DNA of 64,000 nt, taken from NCBI RefSeq assembly GCF_002154725.1, contig NZ_MTAW01000238.1, forward strand, positions 1 through 64,000, given 5' to 3'. Every line of letters starts with the position of its first letter. The stretch's first letter is position 1. Made by a program: the position numbers and the translations under genes. Of the stretch, positions 10,055 through 19,481 are shown in pieces. The stretch is from Nostoc sp. 106C. Its GTDB lineage: Bacteria; Cyanobacteriota; Cyanobacteriia; Cyanobacteriales; Nostocaceae. Under the pieces are notes generated by a model. The model was not told the origin of the DNA. It worked only from the letters and a program-made list of their open reading frames with translations, and did not search any database.

Positions 10055-10700
10055 GAGATTTATGCCAACTGACTTCTTATTTGGAATTTTCTTATTTTTC
10101 TCCATTGGTAGAGAGGTGACTAGCTACTTAAGTAAAAGTGCAGTTGTGATTGGTTGCTTTCAGGTATTCTTCCTGATATCTCTACAAAAACTAGCTCTCT
10201 AACTATTACATCACAAGGCAAAACTAAAATTTTTAGCTAGCTTGGAATACTAATCAGATTCCAAATTCCAGTAATTTCCACATGTTTTTTCTTGCATCTA
10301 AGTTAAATTTGCTATAGATTTTTTGGCTTATTCTGTTTACAGACTCTAGTAATAGTAGATTTACTTAATAATCAGCCGTGAATCTTGATTAATGATACAT
10401 TTAAGCTTTTTATCCTGGAGATAAATACTTAAAAATTTCTCAAAAATATAGTTTTATACCTATTTATAAATAAGTGCTTGATTGCATCTTTAGGCTCAGG
10501 CAAGATAAATCTTTTTTTTGTAAAAAAAATTGCTTTAATCTATACAGTCGAATCTTTTGTATGCGAAGGTATGGATAGGCAACTTGCAAAATTAATCCAA
10601 TCCCTACATTCTTTAAATGCAACAAAATTGGGGCAAACATTAGGTAAGATAATTGCCTGAGATCCAAAGAGAAACAACGGTTATTTGGTGTAAAAGATCT
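10055..10700. other. Gene-free, AT-rich stretch
   Basis: About 650 bp lie between the small-RNA terminator and the porin terminator. Short reading frames exist on both strands (such as 10478-10660) but overlap each other, have no ribosome-binding site and look like chance. Nothing else is seen. Confidence 0.5.
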
Positions 10701-10724
10701 AACCCAGCAGAAATGCTGGGTTTT
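10701..10724 (-). terminator. Terminator of the porin gene
   Basis: The perfect 8-bp stem AACCCAGC (10701-10708) and GCTGGGTT (10715-10722) has a 6-nt loop and lies 18 bp past the porin stop codon on the minus strand. The sequence after the hairpin has few T residues in either direction (TTTTC on the plus side), so it may be bidirectional and only moderately strong. Confidence 0.65.
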
Positions 10725-10740
10725 CACTTTAATCAGCTAG

Positions 10741-12387
10741 TTAGAAACTGAATGTAGTTCTTAAAGCACCAATCACAATATCATCATTTTGCTCATTGTG
10801 ATCTGGTGCTGTCAGCCAGATTACCCCAGGAGTAATAGTGATATTGTCGCTCACTTTGTACTGATAGAAAGCTTCAATGTGATAAGAAGTATCTTGGTCT
10901 CTGTCCAGTCCATTAATGTTGGAACTTGTAACTTGTGGTTCCATACCGAAGATGAAACCAGCTAAGTTACCTTTTTGACCAAGATCGGGTAATCCTAAAG
11001 TCACAGCCCAGTTCCAAATATCAACGCTGCCTCGGTTAATTGTATCTCCGGCTGTGGATAAGTTACGAGTATTGGTATATCCTACCCAACCACCAAGCAC
11101 AAATTTTTCACTAATGGCGAAAGATGCTTCTAAACCGTAAGAATTACTAGAAGTCGGTACGGGAAAAGCTTCTTCACTTCCTGTTAAATTTTGAACTACC
11201 CCACCCAGAAACGAGCCGACGTTTGCCCGATTACTACCAGTTGCCAATTCTTGATTGTAGGCATTAATGTAGGTGAAGCCAACTTTCAAGCGATCGCTTG
11301 GTTTAAAAGTGAGCTGTGCTAAAGCGCCGTACCCACCATTAAATAAACCATTTCCTGGAGTAGGGTCATTAGCCGCACCAGTCAAATACCCTAAACTAAG
11401 TGCTAATTGCTCGCTAAAATCATAGTTTACTCCCAACCCTGCACCATTCATCTGATAATAAATTGGGTTGCGTGTACCAAAGCTAGACAAAGCGCCCAAC
11501 CCACCATCTCCATCAAAAAGATTTATGGTATCGGTAATATCATCTGCGGCGGCGGCATTAGCAAGCGCGATCACTTGTAGTTTTTCACCAATCGGAAATT
11601 GGTAATATAGCGCATCAATAAAAGCATCATTCGTACCATCCCCAGCAAAAAACAAGTTACCCTCTGGTGTACCGATATTGGGGCTAAGAATATTGTTCAT
11701 TTGAATTCTGGTAAAGAGTGTATCTTTACCCGTGAAGCTGGTAACAAATTCAACTCGTGCCCGTGCCCCAAGACTTGTATTCTTGTCTGTAATTTCTCCA
11801 CCGTTAACTTGGTTACCTGATAAAACATCACTAACTACAGCAACAACTTCTCCTTGCAGTTTGGTAGTAGTAGAAAATTGATTTGCTTCTAACTCCGCAG
11901 TCTTGGCTTCCAACGCATCCACACGACCCCGTAATGTTGCCAGTTCTGCGGAAAACTCTTCTTGCAACCGTTGCAAGGTTGCCAAATCTTGTTTCGTTAC
12001 CAAATCAGCTGTTGCTGTAGCAATCAATTCGTTAACTCGGTCCAAACAAGCATTTAAACCAGCGGCAAATTCGTAACGGGTTAAAGCACGGTTACCGCGA
12101 TAGGTTCCATTGGGATAACCTGCGATACAGCCATAGCGCTCAACCAATGACTGCAATGCTTGGAAAGCCCAGTCAGTTGGTTGAACATCAGAAAATTGGG
12201 AAACCGATGTTACTTGAGACATTACCTGTTCTTGCGGGGAATTCTCAGCCTCTTGTTCTAAATCAGCTGCAACAAGCGGCTCACTAATTTCCCCCGCGAC
12301 TGCCGCTGCACTCAAAAATAGCATTGCGCCGCCAACTGCTGAACTAACCAGCAGAGACTTGCATACTTTCCGCATTTTTTTCCTCAC
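10741..12387 (-). CDS. SLH-domain/OprB-type outer-membrane porin
   Basis: This is a 548-residue cyanobacterial porin. It has an N-terminal signal peptide (hydrophobic about 10-32, ending AAAVAG), one SLH domain (about 65-120, FSDVQPTDWAFQAL to the ALTRYEF motif) that anchors to pyruvylated cell-wall polymer, a short coiled coil (about 125-170), and a beta-barrel of the OprB carbohydrate-porin family to the end, finishing with aromatic Phe-Ser-Phe as outer-membrane proteins do. Such porins carry small solutes and, in some cyanobacteria, iron or other ions. The gene is divergent from the zinc operon, with a Zur-like site between them, so metal-responsive expression is possible but unproven. An internal ATG at codon 5 is an alternative start. 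Confidence 0.93.
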   Translation of the reverse strand: MRKKMRKVCKSLLVSSAVGGAMLFLSAAAVAGEISEPLVAADLEQEAENSPQEQVMSQVTSVSQFSDVQPTDWAFQALQSLVERYGCIAGYPNGTYRGNRALTRYEFAAGLNACLDRVNELIATATADLVTKQDLATLQRLQEEFSAELATLRGRVDALEAKTAELEANQFSTTTKLQGEVVAVVSDVLSGNQVNGGEITDKNTSLGARARVEFVTSFTGKDTLFTRIQMNNILSPNIGTPEGNLFFAGDGTNDAFIDALYYQFPIGEKLQVIALANAAAADDITDTINLFDGDGGLGALSSFGTRNPIYYQMNGAGLGVNYDFSEQLALSLGYLTGAANDPTPGNGLFNGGYGALAQLTFKPSDRLKVGFTYINAYNQELATGSNRANVGSFLGGVVQNLTGSEEAFPVPTSSNSYGLEASFAISEKFVLGGWVGYTNTRNLSTAGDTINRGSVDIWNWAVTLGLPDLGQKGNLAGFIFGMEPQVTSSNINGLDRDQDTSYHIEAFYQYKVSDNITITPGVIWLTAPDHNEQNDDIVIGALRTTFSF

Positions 12388-12563
12388 ACCTATTGACAGT
12401 AAATGGCTACACTACCCTGCTTTGAAGTCGGAGTTATTAAAAACTATTCTCAATATCTTATCAGGAGCCGAGATTTTTTTTGAATAAAATTCAGTCAGGA
12501 AATCATCATTAATCAAATAACAAAAATTTTGAGGTGATGGCTTACACCCCAATTGCATGAGAA

Positions 12564-12578
12564 TGAGAATTATTATAA
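12564..12578 (+). promoter_or_regulatory. Zur-box-like operator upstream of znuA
   Basis: The 15-mer TGAGAATTATTATAA matches the cyanobacterial Zur palindrome TGATAATNATTATCA at all but two defined positions. It lies about 80 bp before the preferred znuA start and about 177 bp before the divergent porin start. The recalled consensus is from Anabaena work, and the match was made by eye. Zur with zinc would repress the operon. Confidence 0.6.
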
Positions 12579-12658
12579 TATGGGATTTAGAATCAATCTC
12601 ATTGTCAATAGGCATTTTAACGAAGACAGCGCCAGCTAGTTTTCGGAGGGGAAAAACT

Positions 12659-13642
12659 GTGGTTCGCACTCTTATAGAACCCAAAAAAGGCAGAACAACA
12701 AGCGCTATTCTGCTCCTAATTGTTTTGCTGATATTATCAATTGCTGGTTGCAACCAATCGCCTACAGATCGGAAAGCAGTTTCCCAAGAGTTACCATCTA
12801 CGGGAAAAACCAAAATAGTAACAACATTTTTACCTATATATTGGTTTACTAAAGCGGTAGCTGGGGACACAGCAGAGGTAGAAATTTTAGTACCACCAGG
12901 TACGGAAGTACATGAGTATCAAGCAAAACCAGAAAATGTCAGAGCGATCGCTACTGCTAATGTACTGGTTAAAAACGGTTTGGGATTAGAGACTTTTCTT
13001 GAACAAACAGTAAAAAATGCCCAAAATTCCAAATTAATTGAAATCGACACCAGTAAAAGTATTAAATCAATAGGTGCGATTTCACCCATCGTAAACACTG
13101 CTAAAGAGGAAAAAGACCACGACCACGAACATACTGAGGGTAATCCTCACATTTGGCTAGATCCTGTTTTAGCAAAACAACAAGTGACCAATATTCGGGA
13201 TGGGTTGATTGCAGCCGATTCTCGGAATAAAGGGACTTATGAAGCTAATGCAGCAGCTTATATTCAAGAATTAGAAAGTTTAAATAGTGAATTTCAGCAG
13301 ACTTTGCAGAAACATCCTAACTGCACCTTTGTCACCTTTCATGACGCCTATCCATATTTAGCCCAACGCTATAACCTCAAGCAAGTTGCAGTGGTAGAAA
13401 TTCCTGAAGATCAACTCTCACCAGCAGATGTACAAAATGCAATCAACGCTGTGAAGCAATATAAAGTTAAAGCTTTATTTAGCGAACCAGGGATAGATAA
13501 TAAATTGCTGAAAAGTCTCTCCCAAGACTTGAAGTTAAATTTGCAAACGCTAGATTCTTTAGAAAATGGCGAGACAGATCCGCAACAATATTTTAGAGCA
13601 ATGAAAGCTAATTTACAAACTTTGGAAACATCTTGTAAATAA
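12659..13642 (+). CDS. znuA: Zinc ABC transporter substrate-binding lipoprotein
   Basis: This is a cluster A-I (ZnuA/TroA) metal-binding protein. The preferred start is GTG at 12659, with GGAGGGG seven bases upstream (12645-12651). An ATG at 12557 lies in frame but would place the Zur-like operator inside the coding region. From 12659 the protein has a short basic N-terminus, a hydrophobic stretch and the lipobox SIAGC, so it is membrane-anchored. Metal-ligand histidines include VHEYQAKP, the HDHEH-containing flexible loop before NPHIWLDP, and TFHDAYPYL. The His-rich loop is typical of zinc rather than manganese carriers. It is the first gene of znuA-znuC-znuB. Confidence 0.94.
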   Translation: MVRTLIEPKKGRTTSAILLLIVLLILSIAGCNQSPTDRKAVSQELPSTGKTKIVTTFLPIYWFTKAVAGDTAEVEILVPPGTEVHEYQAKPENVRAIATANVLVKNGLGLETFLEQTVKNAQNSKLIEIDTSKSIKSIGAISPIVNTAKEEKDHDHEHTEGNPHIWLDPVLAKQQVTNIRDGLIAADSRNKGTYEANAAAYIQELESLNSEFQQTLQKHPNCTFVTFHDAYPYLAQRYNLKQVAVVEIPEDQLSPADVQNAINAVKQYKVKALFSEPGIDNKLLKSLSQDLKLNLQTLDSLENGETDPQQYFRAMKANLQTLETSCK

Positions 13643-13715
13643 GTTAATTTAGTGCTAAGAGCGATAATGCATTTTTTAGCCTTGATTCTTAAGCATTTAC
13701 CAATTCTAATTACTC

Positions 13716-14516
13716 ATGAACAATGACCAACGGCAAATGGCATTACCTATTTTAAAAGTAGAAGGATTAACTGTATATCAAGGCAATTATCTAGCTCTGC
13801 GGGATGTTTCTTTTGAATTATTGCCAGGGACAGATACAGCCATTGTTGGCCCTAATGGTGCAGGTAAAAGTACATTAGTAAAAGCACTTTTAGAATTAAT
13901 TCCGCACAATACCGGGAGAATTGAAATATTTGGTCGCCGAATTAAAAATTTAGGGAATTCACGTCATTTATTGGGCTATATGCCGCAAAATTTCATTTTT
14001 GACCGCAACTTTCCAATTTCTGTCAGCGAGTTAGTAGGGCTGGGATGGGCGAGAATTGCCAGACAAAACCAGCCCAAAAGTTCATTCTGGAAAAGCTTGT
14101 GGAGAAAAGATCAGGAAAAATCAGCAGCAATAGCGCAAGCTTTACAGCGAACTGATGCTTACCATCTGCGACATCAGGCTATTGGTACTCTTAGCGGTGG
14201 TCAACTCAAGCGGATATTATTGGCTTACTGTTTGGTGACGCCTCGGAAACTTTTGATATTAGATGAAGCATTTGCAGGAGTAGATGTACAAGGTGCAGCA
14301 GATTTTTATCTCTTGCTCAACGAGTTAAAGCGTGAGGAAGGTTGGACAATATTACAGGTTTCCCATGATATTGATATGGTTAACCGCCATTGCGATCGCG
14401 TACTTTGCCTTAACCAAACAGTTGTTTGTACTGGTAAACCAGAAATTGCCCTTTCACCACAAAATTTATTAGCAACTTATGGTCCTGGGTTTAGTCGCTA
14501 CCAGCATCACCACTAA
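13716..14516 (+). CDS. znuC: Zinc ABC transporter ATP-binding protein
   Basis: This 266-residue ABC ATPase powers zinc import with the permease at 14677. Motifs in order are Walker A GPNGAGKST (about 46-54), Q-loop MPQNF, signature LSGGQLKR, Walker B LLILDEAFAG and the switch His in VSHDID. The C-terminus YQHHH adds three histidines, possibly metal-binding. It lies 73 bp after znuA and 160 bp before znuB on the same strand. Family and operon context support zinc, though related ATPases serve manganese. Confidence 0.94.
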   Translation: MNNDQRQMALPILKVEGLTVYQGNYLALRDVSFELLPGTDTAIVGPNGAGKSTLVKALLELIPHNTGRIEIFGRRIKNLGNSRHLLGYMPQNFIFDRNFPISVSELVGLGWARIARQNQPKSSFWKSLWRKDQEKSAAIAQALQRTDAYHLRHQAIGTLSGGQLKRILLAYCLVTPRKLLILDEAFAGVDVQGAADFYLLLNELKREEGWTILQVSHDIDMVNRHCDRVLCLNQTVVCTGKPEIALSPQNLLATYGPGFSRYQHHH

Positions 14517-14676
14517 GAAATTCAAAATAAATTACTTCATCTTTTTCCTTTAGCTGTTTAGCTTTAGTCAATAAAAGTAGTTACAGAAGAACTCAGTAAA
14601 CTTTAATTAGTAATTTATAGAAAATTAGCGATTAATCTGTGATAAATAAAAGGCTAATCAGTTAAAAACCTTACAA

Positions 14677-15546
14677 ATGAATTTATTCACTGATTGCCAG
14701 ATAACTTGGCTCGGTATCACCAATAGCCAGGATTTGGTGAGTTTGTTGCAATTCCCTTTTATGCAGCGTGCGATCGCGGGTGCTATTTTGATGGGAATAC
14801 TTGGCGGTTTGTTAGGTTGTTTTGTCACCTTACGCCAGTTATCTTTTTTTAGCCATGCTGTCGGTCATGCAGCATTAGTAGGTGTGGCTTTAGGTGTAAT
14901 ACTACAGTTAAATCCTACGGCGATGTTGCTGCCATTTACCTTAATTTTTGGGATGATTGTCCTCTACTTTATCGATAAAACCGATTTAGCGAGCGATAGC
15001 GTACTCAGCATAGTTCTTTCAGGAGCATTAGCGATCGGCGTGATTCTTACTAGCCTGATCAAAGGATATCGCGGCAACTTAATGGGAGTGCTGTTTGGGG
15101 ATATTCTTGCTATTGATGCCACAGATTTAATATTGACACTGCTTGTCTTGGTAGCCAGCAGTATATTCTTGCTCTCAACCCTCAGACAGCAAATTTTGTT
15201 GACCCTCAACGCAGATGTAGCCCAGGTACAAGGTATTCCCGTCCAGCTGTATCGCTATGGGTTTGTGATATTGCTGTCATTAGCTGTGGCTGTGGCTATT
15301 AAGGCTGTCGGCGTTTTACTGGTCAACGCCTTTTTAGTAATTCCTGCTTCTACTGCCAAATTAATAAGTCACCATTTTACGCGTTTCCTAATCTTATCAG
15401 TGATTATCGGTTCTAGCAGCAGCGTTGTAGGTATGATGGTTTCGGGCATCTTTAACTTAGCCTCTGGCCCTAGTATCGTTTTGGTTCAGTTTCTCGTATT
15501 CGTAGCTGTATTCATTTGGATGAAGTTGACCATGAAAGCAGCATAA
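14677..15546 (+). CDS. znuB: Zinc ABC transporter permease
   Basis: This 289-residue polytopic inner-membrane protein of the ABC-3 family has about eight hydrophobic helices. Diagnostic stretches are GGLLGCFVTLRQLSFFSHAV, LSGALAIGV and a late VLLVNAFLVIPASTAKL helix. It forms the channel partner of the ATPase at 13716 and receives metal from the lipoprotein at 12659. The next feature is tRNA-Phe on the same strand. Confidence 0.94.
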   Translation: MNLFTDCQITWLGITNSQDLVSLLQFPFMQRAIAGAILMGILGGLLGCFVTLRQLSFFSHAVGHAALVGVALGVILQLNPTAMLLPFTLIFGMIVLYFIDKTDLASDSVLSIVLSGALAIGVILTSLIKGYRGNLMGVLFGDILAIDATDLILTLLVLVASSIFLLSTLRQQILLTLNADVAQVQGIPVQLYRYGFVILLSLAVAVAIKAVGVLLVNAFLVIPASTAKLISHHFTRFLILSVIIGSSSSVVGMMVSGIFNLASGPSIVLVQFLVFVAVFIWMKLTMKAA

Positions 15547-15621
15547 AATTTTTTCGTTCATGTACTTGCACAATCATTCTAGGTTTGCTACATTTATTAA
15601 TCGTGGCTAAGAAAAGTCCCA

Positions 15622-15694
<73 letters not shown>

Positions 15695-15701
15695 TTTACA
15701 A

Positions 15702-15735
15702 AAACCCCTTGGAATTCAACAATTTTAAGGGGTTT
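15702..15735 (+). terminator. Terminator after tRNA-Phe
   Basis: A perfect 9-bp stem, AAACCCCTT (15702-15710) and AAGGGGTTT (15727-15735), with a 16-nt loop and a T-rich tail, lies 7 nt past the tRNA. Confidence 0.75.
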
Positions 15736-15837
15736 CTAGTTTCTAAGTATTTGCTTAGTAAGAACAAATATTCTAATTCTGAGATGAATTTTGGGCGTTT
15801 TTGGACACCTTTGGACATAAAAATGGTGTAAATGGTG

Positions 15838-16050
15838 TAGAGCAGAGGATAATTACACCATGAATGATTGGTATTCAGGTACTGTGGCGAGGTTGGTTAA
15901 AATTACATGACCTCTGTGAAGGTTGGCAGCTTGCAAAAGAGACTTAAGGGGAAAAGTCAGCTTCTTGCACAACTTACCCCACAGATTGCTGCTTCCCTAA
16001 CTGGCTATGATTTCATTTTGAATGCCCTATCTGTCGCAAACATTTTTTGA
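15838..16050 (+). other. Remnant region after tRNA-Phe with partial tRNA repeat
   Basis: TAGAGCAGAGGA at 15838-15849 repeats 12 nt of tRNA-Phe (15641-15652) in direct orientation, as an attachment-site remnant would. Two tiny frames follow: 15861-15910, overlapping by ATGA with 15907-16050 (47 residues, containing VKVGSLQKRLKG). The second resembles the start of some integrases, but only weakly. There is no intact gene between the tRNA and 16132. Confidence 0.3.
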
Positions 16051-16149
16051 ATTGGTATTAGCTCCGTAAATGAGGCTCTGAACTCCATTAACGAGTGTTC
16101 GAGGCTATTACCGACAGTATAATGGGCAAAATTGCCATATTTAATACTT

Positions 16150-17475
16150 ATGCTTAATCATCCTGACTTACTTACTGAACTCTACAACGCCTTTAACCCC
16201 TTTGAACCCTTACCCGCCGATGATACAAGGTATGTAGATTGTCAGGATGTGCGCGGAGATGCGGATATTGTGCAAGAGTTGGGAAATCGGATGCGATTGG
16301 CAAACACTAATACCTGCCAATTATATTCTGGACATCGGGGTGCGGGGAAATCTACAGAATTACTCAAATTAAAGAAATACTTAGAAAATCGGCAATTCTA
16401 TGTTGTGTATTTTGCAGCTGATGAAGAAGATATTGATTCAGAAGATGCTCAATATACAGACATTCTCCTCGCCTGTACACGCCGCTTGCTTAAAGATTTA
16501 CAGAAAATTGCTAAACCCGATCCTATACTCAACTGGTTAAAAAGCCTTTGGGGAGAGTTGAAAGATTTGGCGCAGACTCCTATTGAGTTTGAAAAGCTAA
16601 CAGTAGAAGCGCAAATTGCTCAGTTTGCCAAACTGACAGCAAATTTAAGAGCCGTTCCGCAGTTACGTCAACAGATTCGCCAAAAAATTGATCCTCACAC
16701 TGTAACTCTAATTCAGGCGTTGAATGAATTTCTGATAGATGCCAAAAAGAATTTACCTAATGGCTACACTAAACTGGCGGTAATTGTCGATAACTTAGAC
16801 CGGATGGTGTTAGTAAAAGACGGAGATAGCACCAACTATGAGGAGGTTTTTGTAGACCGCAGCGGACAACTACAAGCGTTGGATTGCCATTTGATTTACA
16901 CTGCACCTATTTCTTTACTGTATTCTAAACGAGGCACAGATATTCGGGATATCTATGGTGAATGCCTAATTTTACCGATGATTATGGTGAAAACTCTCGA
17001 TGGAGAAATTCACCAGCCTGGGTTGAAGAAAGTTAAAGAAGTAATTAGCAAGCGAGTTCGGCAGATTGCACCAGAGTTATCGCTAGAAAAGGACATTTTT
17101 GATAGTTCTAACACCTTAGAAAGGCTTTGTTTGATGAGTGGAGGTCATGTGAGGAATTTGCTATTGTTAACTCAAGATGCTATTGGACGTACTGAAGAGT
17201 TACCAATTACAGAAAATGCTGTGCGACGTGCAATTACTCAAGCTAGAGATACCTATCGCCGCACTGTAGAAAACTCTCAATGGAGTTTGTTAGCTGAAGT
17301 GTCCCGCTCTAAAAAGCTTCCTGGTGATGACCTGTATCGAAGTTTGATGTATAATCGGTGTCTTTTAGAATACAAATATTTTGATGATGAGGGAGAGATG
17401 CAGCGCTGGTATGATATTCATCCATTAATTCAAGGAATTGCCGAATTTAAAGAAGCTGTAGCGAAACTTCCATGA
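16150..17475 (+). CDS. P-loop NTPase paired with a TPR protein
   Basis: This 441-residue AAA/STAND-like ATPase has Walker A GHRGAGKST (about 61-69), an acidic DEEDIDSEDAQ region, a probable Walker B LAVIVDNLDRM (about 213-223), and a C-terminal helical part with LERLCLMSGGHVRNLLLL and RWYDIHPLI, like the lid and winged-helix parts of such ATPases. A TTG at 16132 would add six residues, but ATG at 16150 is preferred. It overlaps the TPR gene by 4 nt (ATGA), so the two are translationally coupled. From memory, similar pairs recur in cyanobacteria with no assigned role. An ATP-driven sensor or defence role is only inference. Confidence 0.88.
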   Translation: MLNHPDLLTELYNAFNPFEPLPADDTRYVDCQDVRGDADIVQELGNRMRLANTNTCQLYSGHRGAGKSTELLKLKKYLENRQFYVVYFAADEEDIDSEDAQYTDILLACTRRLLKDLQKIAKPDPILNWLKSLWGELKDLAQTPIEFEKLTVEAQIAQFAKLTANLRAVPQLRQQIRQKIDPHTVTLIQALNEFLIDAKKNLPNGYTKLAVIVDNLDRMVLVKDGDSTNYEEVFVDRSGQLQALDCHLIYTAPISLLYSKRGTDIRDIYGECLILPMIMVKTLDGEIHQPGLKKVKEVISKRVRQIAPELSLEKDIFDSSNTLERLCLMSGGHVRNLLLLTQDAIGRTEELPITENAVRRAITQARDTYRRTVENSQWSLLAEVSRSKKLPGDDLYRSLMYNRCLLEYKYFDDEGEMQRWYDIHPLIQGIAEFKEAVAKLP

Positions 17476-19481
17476 ACCCAAATTTAACTGATTGGGATGA
17501 TGATTTACTCCCTGAACCAGAAGAAGTTTATCAAGATTTAGTTCGCGCACTGAAGCGAAAATCAGGATTTGGATTGTTTTTTGTACAATGTACACCTGTG
17601 GAAGCAGACAAGTTTATTACCAAACTTCCACAGGATATTCCCCAGAAGCATATAGAAGTTTTGCGCTTGGTTGAAGCGATTGATAATTTATATCAGCGAG
17701 TGGCTGAGTTTGTTAAACACAAGCAAGTTGATATTTTATTGATTAAAGGACTGGAATATTCTTTATATAAATATGAGAAAAGGACTTTTGGCCAAATTAC
17801 TGAAGGACAATTCAGCAATTTAACAAGCGTACCACATATTCTAAATCACTTAAACCAACAACGAGAAAGGTTTAGAGATGATTTTACGTTTTGCATTGTT
17901 TTTCTTTTGCGATCATTTTCGCTCAACTATTTTATCAACCGCGCCCCAGATTTTTTTGATTGGCGTTCGGGAGTATTTGAATTACCTACTACACCTGAAT
18001 TGGTAGAAAAAGAATCAACTCGTCTGATATTGGAAGGAGATTATGAAGAGTATTTAAAACTTGGACAAGAACAAAAAATTGAAAAAGTATTGGAATTCCA
18101 AGACTTGTTAGCAGAAAAATATCAGACAGAAGAAAGTAAGGTAAGTTTACTACTTGAACTGGCGAATTTGCTGTATTCGGCAAAAGAATACGAAGCTGCG
18201 ATCACCTCCTATGACAAAGCAGTGTCAATTCAACCTGATAAACACCAAGCTTGGAACAATCGAGGGAATGCGCTATTTAATTTAGGTCGTGATGAAGAAG
18301 CGATTACCTCCTATAACAAAGCAGTGAAAATTAAACTTGATTTATACGATGCTTGGTATAACCGAGGGATTGTGCTAGGGAATTTAGGATGCTATGAAGA
18401 AGTAATAGCCTCCTATGACAAAGCAGTATCGATTCAACCTGATTTACACGATGCTTGGTACAATCGGGGGAATGCGCTAGGGAATTTAGGATGCTATGAA
18501 GAAGCAATCGCATCCTATGACAAAGCGCTATCCATTAAACCTGATAAACACGAAGCTTGGAACAATCGGGGAAATACATTATTTAATTTAGGACACAATG
18601 AAGAAGCGATCGCATCCTATGACAAAGCGCTATCCATTAAACCGGATAAACACGAAGCTTGGTACAACCGGGGGATAGCGCTATTTAATTTAGAACGCTA
18701 TGAAGAAGCGATCGCATCCTATGACAAAGTACTCGCAATTCAGCCTGATAAACACGAAGCTTGGTACAACCGGGGGAATGCGCTAAATAATTTAGAACGC
18801 TATGAAGAAGCGATCGCATCCTATGACAAAGCACTCGCAATTCAACCTGATAACCAAGATGCTTGGAACAACCAGGGGAATGCGCTAGATAATTTAGAAC
18901 GCTACGAAGAAGCGATTGCATCCTATGATAAAGCAGTCGCAATTCAACCTGATAAACACGAAACTTGGAACAACCGGGGGATTGCGCTAAGGAAATTCGG
19001 ACGCTATGAAGAAGCGATCGCATCCTATGAAAAAGCACTCGCAATTCAGCCTGATGAACACGAAGCTTGGTACAACCGGGGGATTGCGCTAGATAATTTA
19101 GAACGCTACGAAGAAGCGATCGCATCCTATGACAAAGCACTCGCAATTCAACCTGATTACCAAGAAGCTTGGTACAACCGAGGGATTGTGCTAGGGAAAT
19201 TAGGACGCTATGAAGAAGCGATCGCATCCTATGATAAAGCCTTAGAAATTCAACCTGATTACCACTTAGCTTGGTACAACCGTGGTGGAGCATTAATAAA
19301 ATTAGGTCGTTGGAAAGAAGGAATTGCTAGTAGCAATAAAGCTGTTGAAATTAACCCTGACTTTGCTGAGGCTCAGATGAAGCAACTTATTGCTAGTATG
19401 CAACAAAAATTGGGATGGAATAAACTAACTCAGATATGGGCAGGATTATTGAAAATGATTAGTTGCAGAAATCTAAGTTAA
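17472..19481 (+). CDS. TPR-repeat protein, partner of the upstream NTPase
   Basis: A 669-residue protein. Residues 1-215 form a domain of unknown type (GLFFVQCTPVEADKFI, NHLNQQRERF, FFDWRSGVFELP), probably specific to this family. About 235-630 hold 12 TPR units of exactly 34 residues (EEAIASYDKALAIQPD...AWYNRGIAL), which make a solenoid for binding proteins or peptides. The last residues (GLLKMISCRNLS) look degenerate. Start is the ATG overlapping the NTPase stop. The repeats are very alike at the DNA level, pointing to recent expansion or gene conversion. Confidence 0.9.
   Translation: MNPNLTDWDDDLLPEPEEVYQDLVRALKRKSGFGLFFVQCTPVEADKFITKLPQDIPQKHIEVLRLVEAIDNLYQRVAEFVKHKQVDILLIKGLEYSLYKYEKRTFGQITEGQFSNLTSVPHILNHLNQQRERFRDDFTFCIVFLLRSFSLNYFINRAPDFFDWRSGVFELPTTPELVEKESTRLILEGDYEEYLKLGQEQKIEKVLEFQDLLAEKYQTEESKVSLLLELANLLYSAKEYEAAITSYDKAVSIQPDKHQAWNNRGNALFNLGRDEEAITSYNKAVKIKLDLYDAWYNRGIVLGNLGCYEEVIASYDKAVSIQPDLHDAWYNRGNALGNLGCYEEAIASYDKALSIKPDKHEAWNNRGNTLFNLGHNEEAIASYDKALSIKPDKHEAWYNRGIALFNLERYEEAIASYDKVLAIQPDKHEAWYNRGNALNNLERYEEAIASYDKALAIQPDNQDAWNNQGNALDNLERYEEAIASYDKAVAIQPDKHETWNNRGIALRKFGRYEEAIASYEKALAIQPDEHEAWYNRGIALDNLERYEEAIASYDKALAIQPDYQEAWYNRGIVLGKLGRYEEAIASYDKALEIQPDYHLAWYNRGGALIKLGRWKEGIASSNKAVEINPDFAEAQMKQLIASMQQKLGWNKLTQIWAGLLKMISCRNLS
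18190..19370 (+). repeat. 102-bp tandem coding repeat with periodic HIP1 sites
   Basis: About 11.5 units of 102 bp encode the TPRs. Most units from 18603 onward contain GAAGCGATCGCATCC, so a HIP1-type site recurs about every 102 bp (near 18603, 18705, 18807, 19011, 19113, 19215). Confidence 0.85.

Noticed and set aside
10478-10660. 60-codon ORF upstream of the porin terminator
   Set aside because: No ribosome-binding site, overlaps an opposing ORF, and composition is that of AT-rich intergenic DNA.
12412-12870. 152-codon minus-strand ORF across the porin-znuA gap
   Set aside because: It overlaps the start of znuA and the Zur-like site and has no family resemblance.
18685-19293. 202-codon minus-strand ORF with regular repeats
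   Set aside because: It is the antisense shadow of the 102-bp TPR repeats.
18190-19370. Possible CRISPR array because of regular repeats
   Set aside because: Units are 102 bp, coding, without unique spacers, and give TPR motifs.
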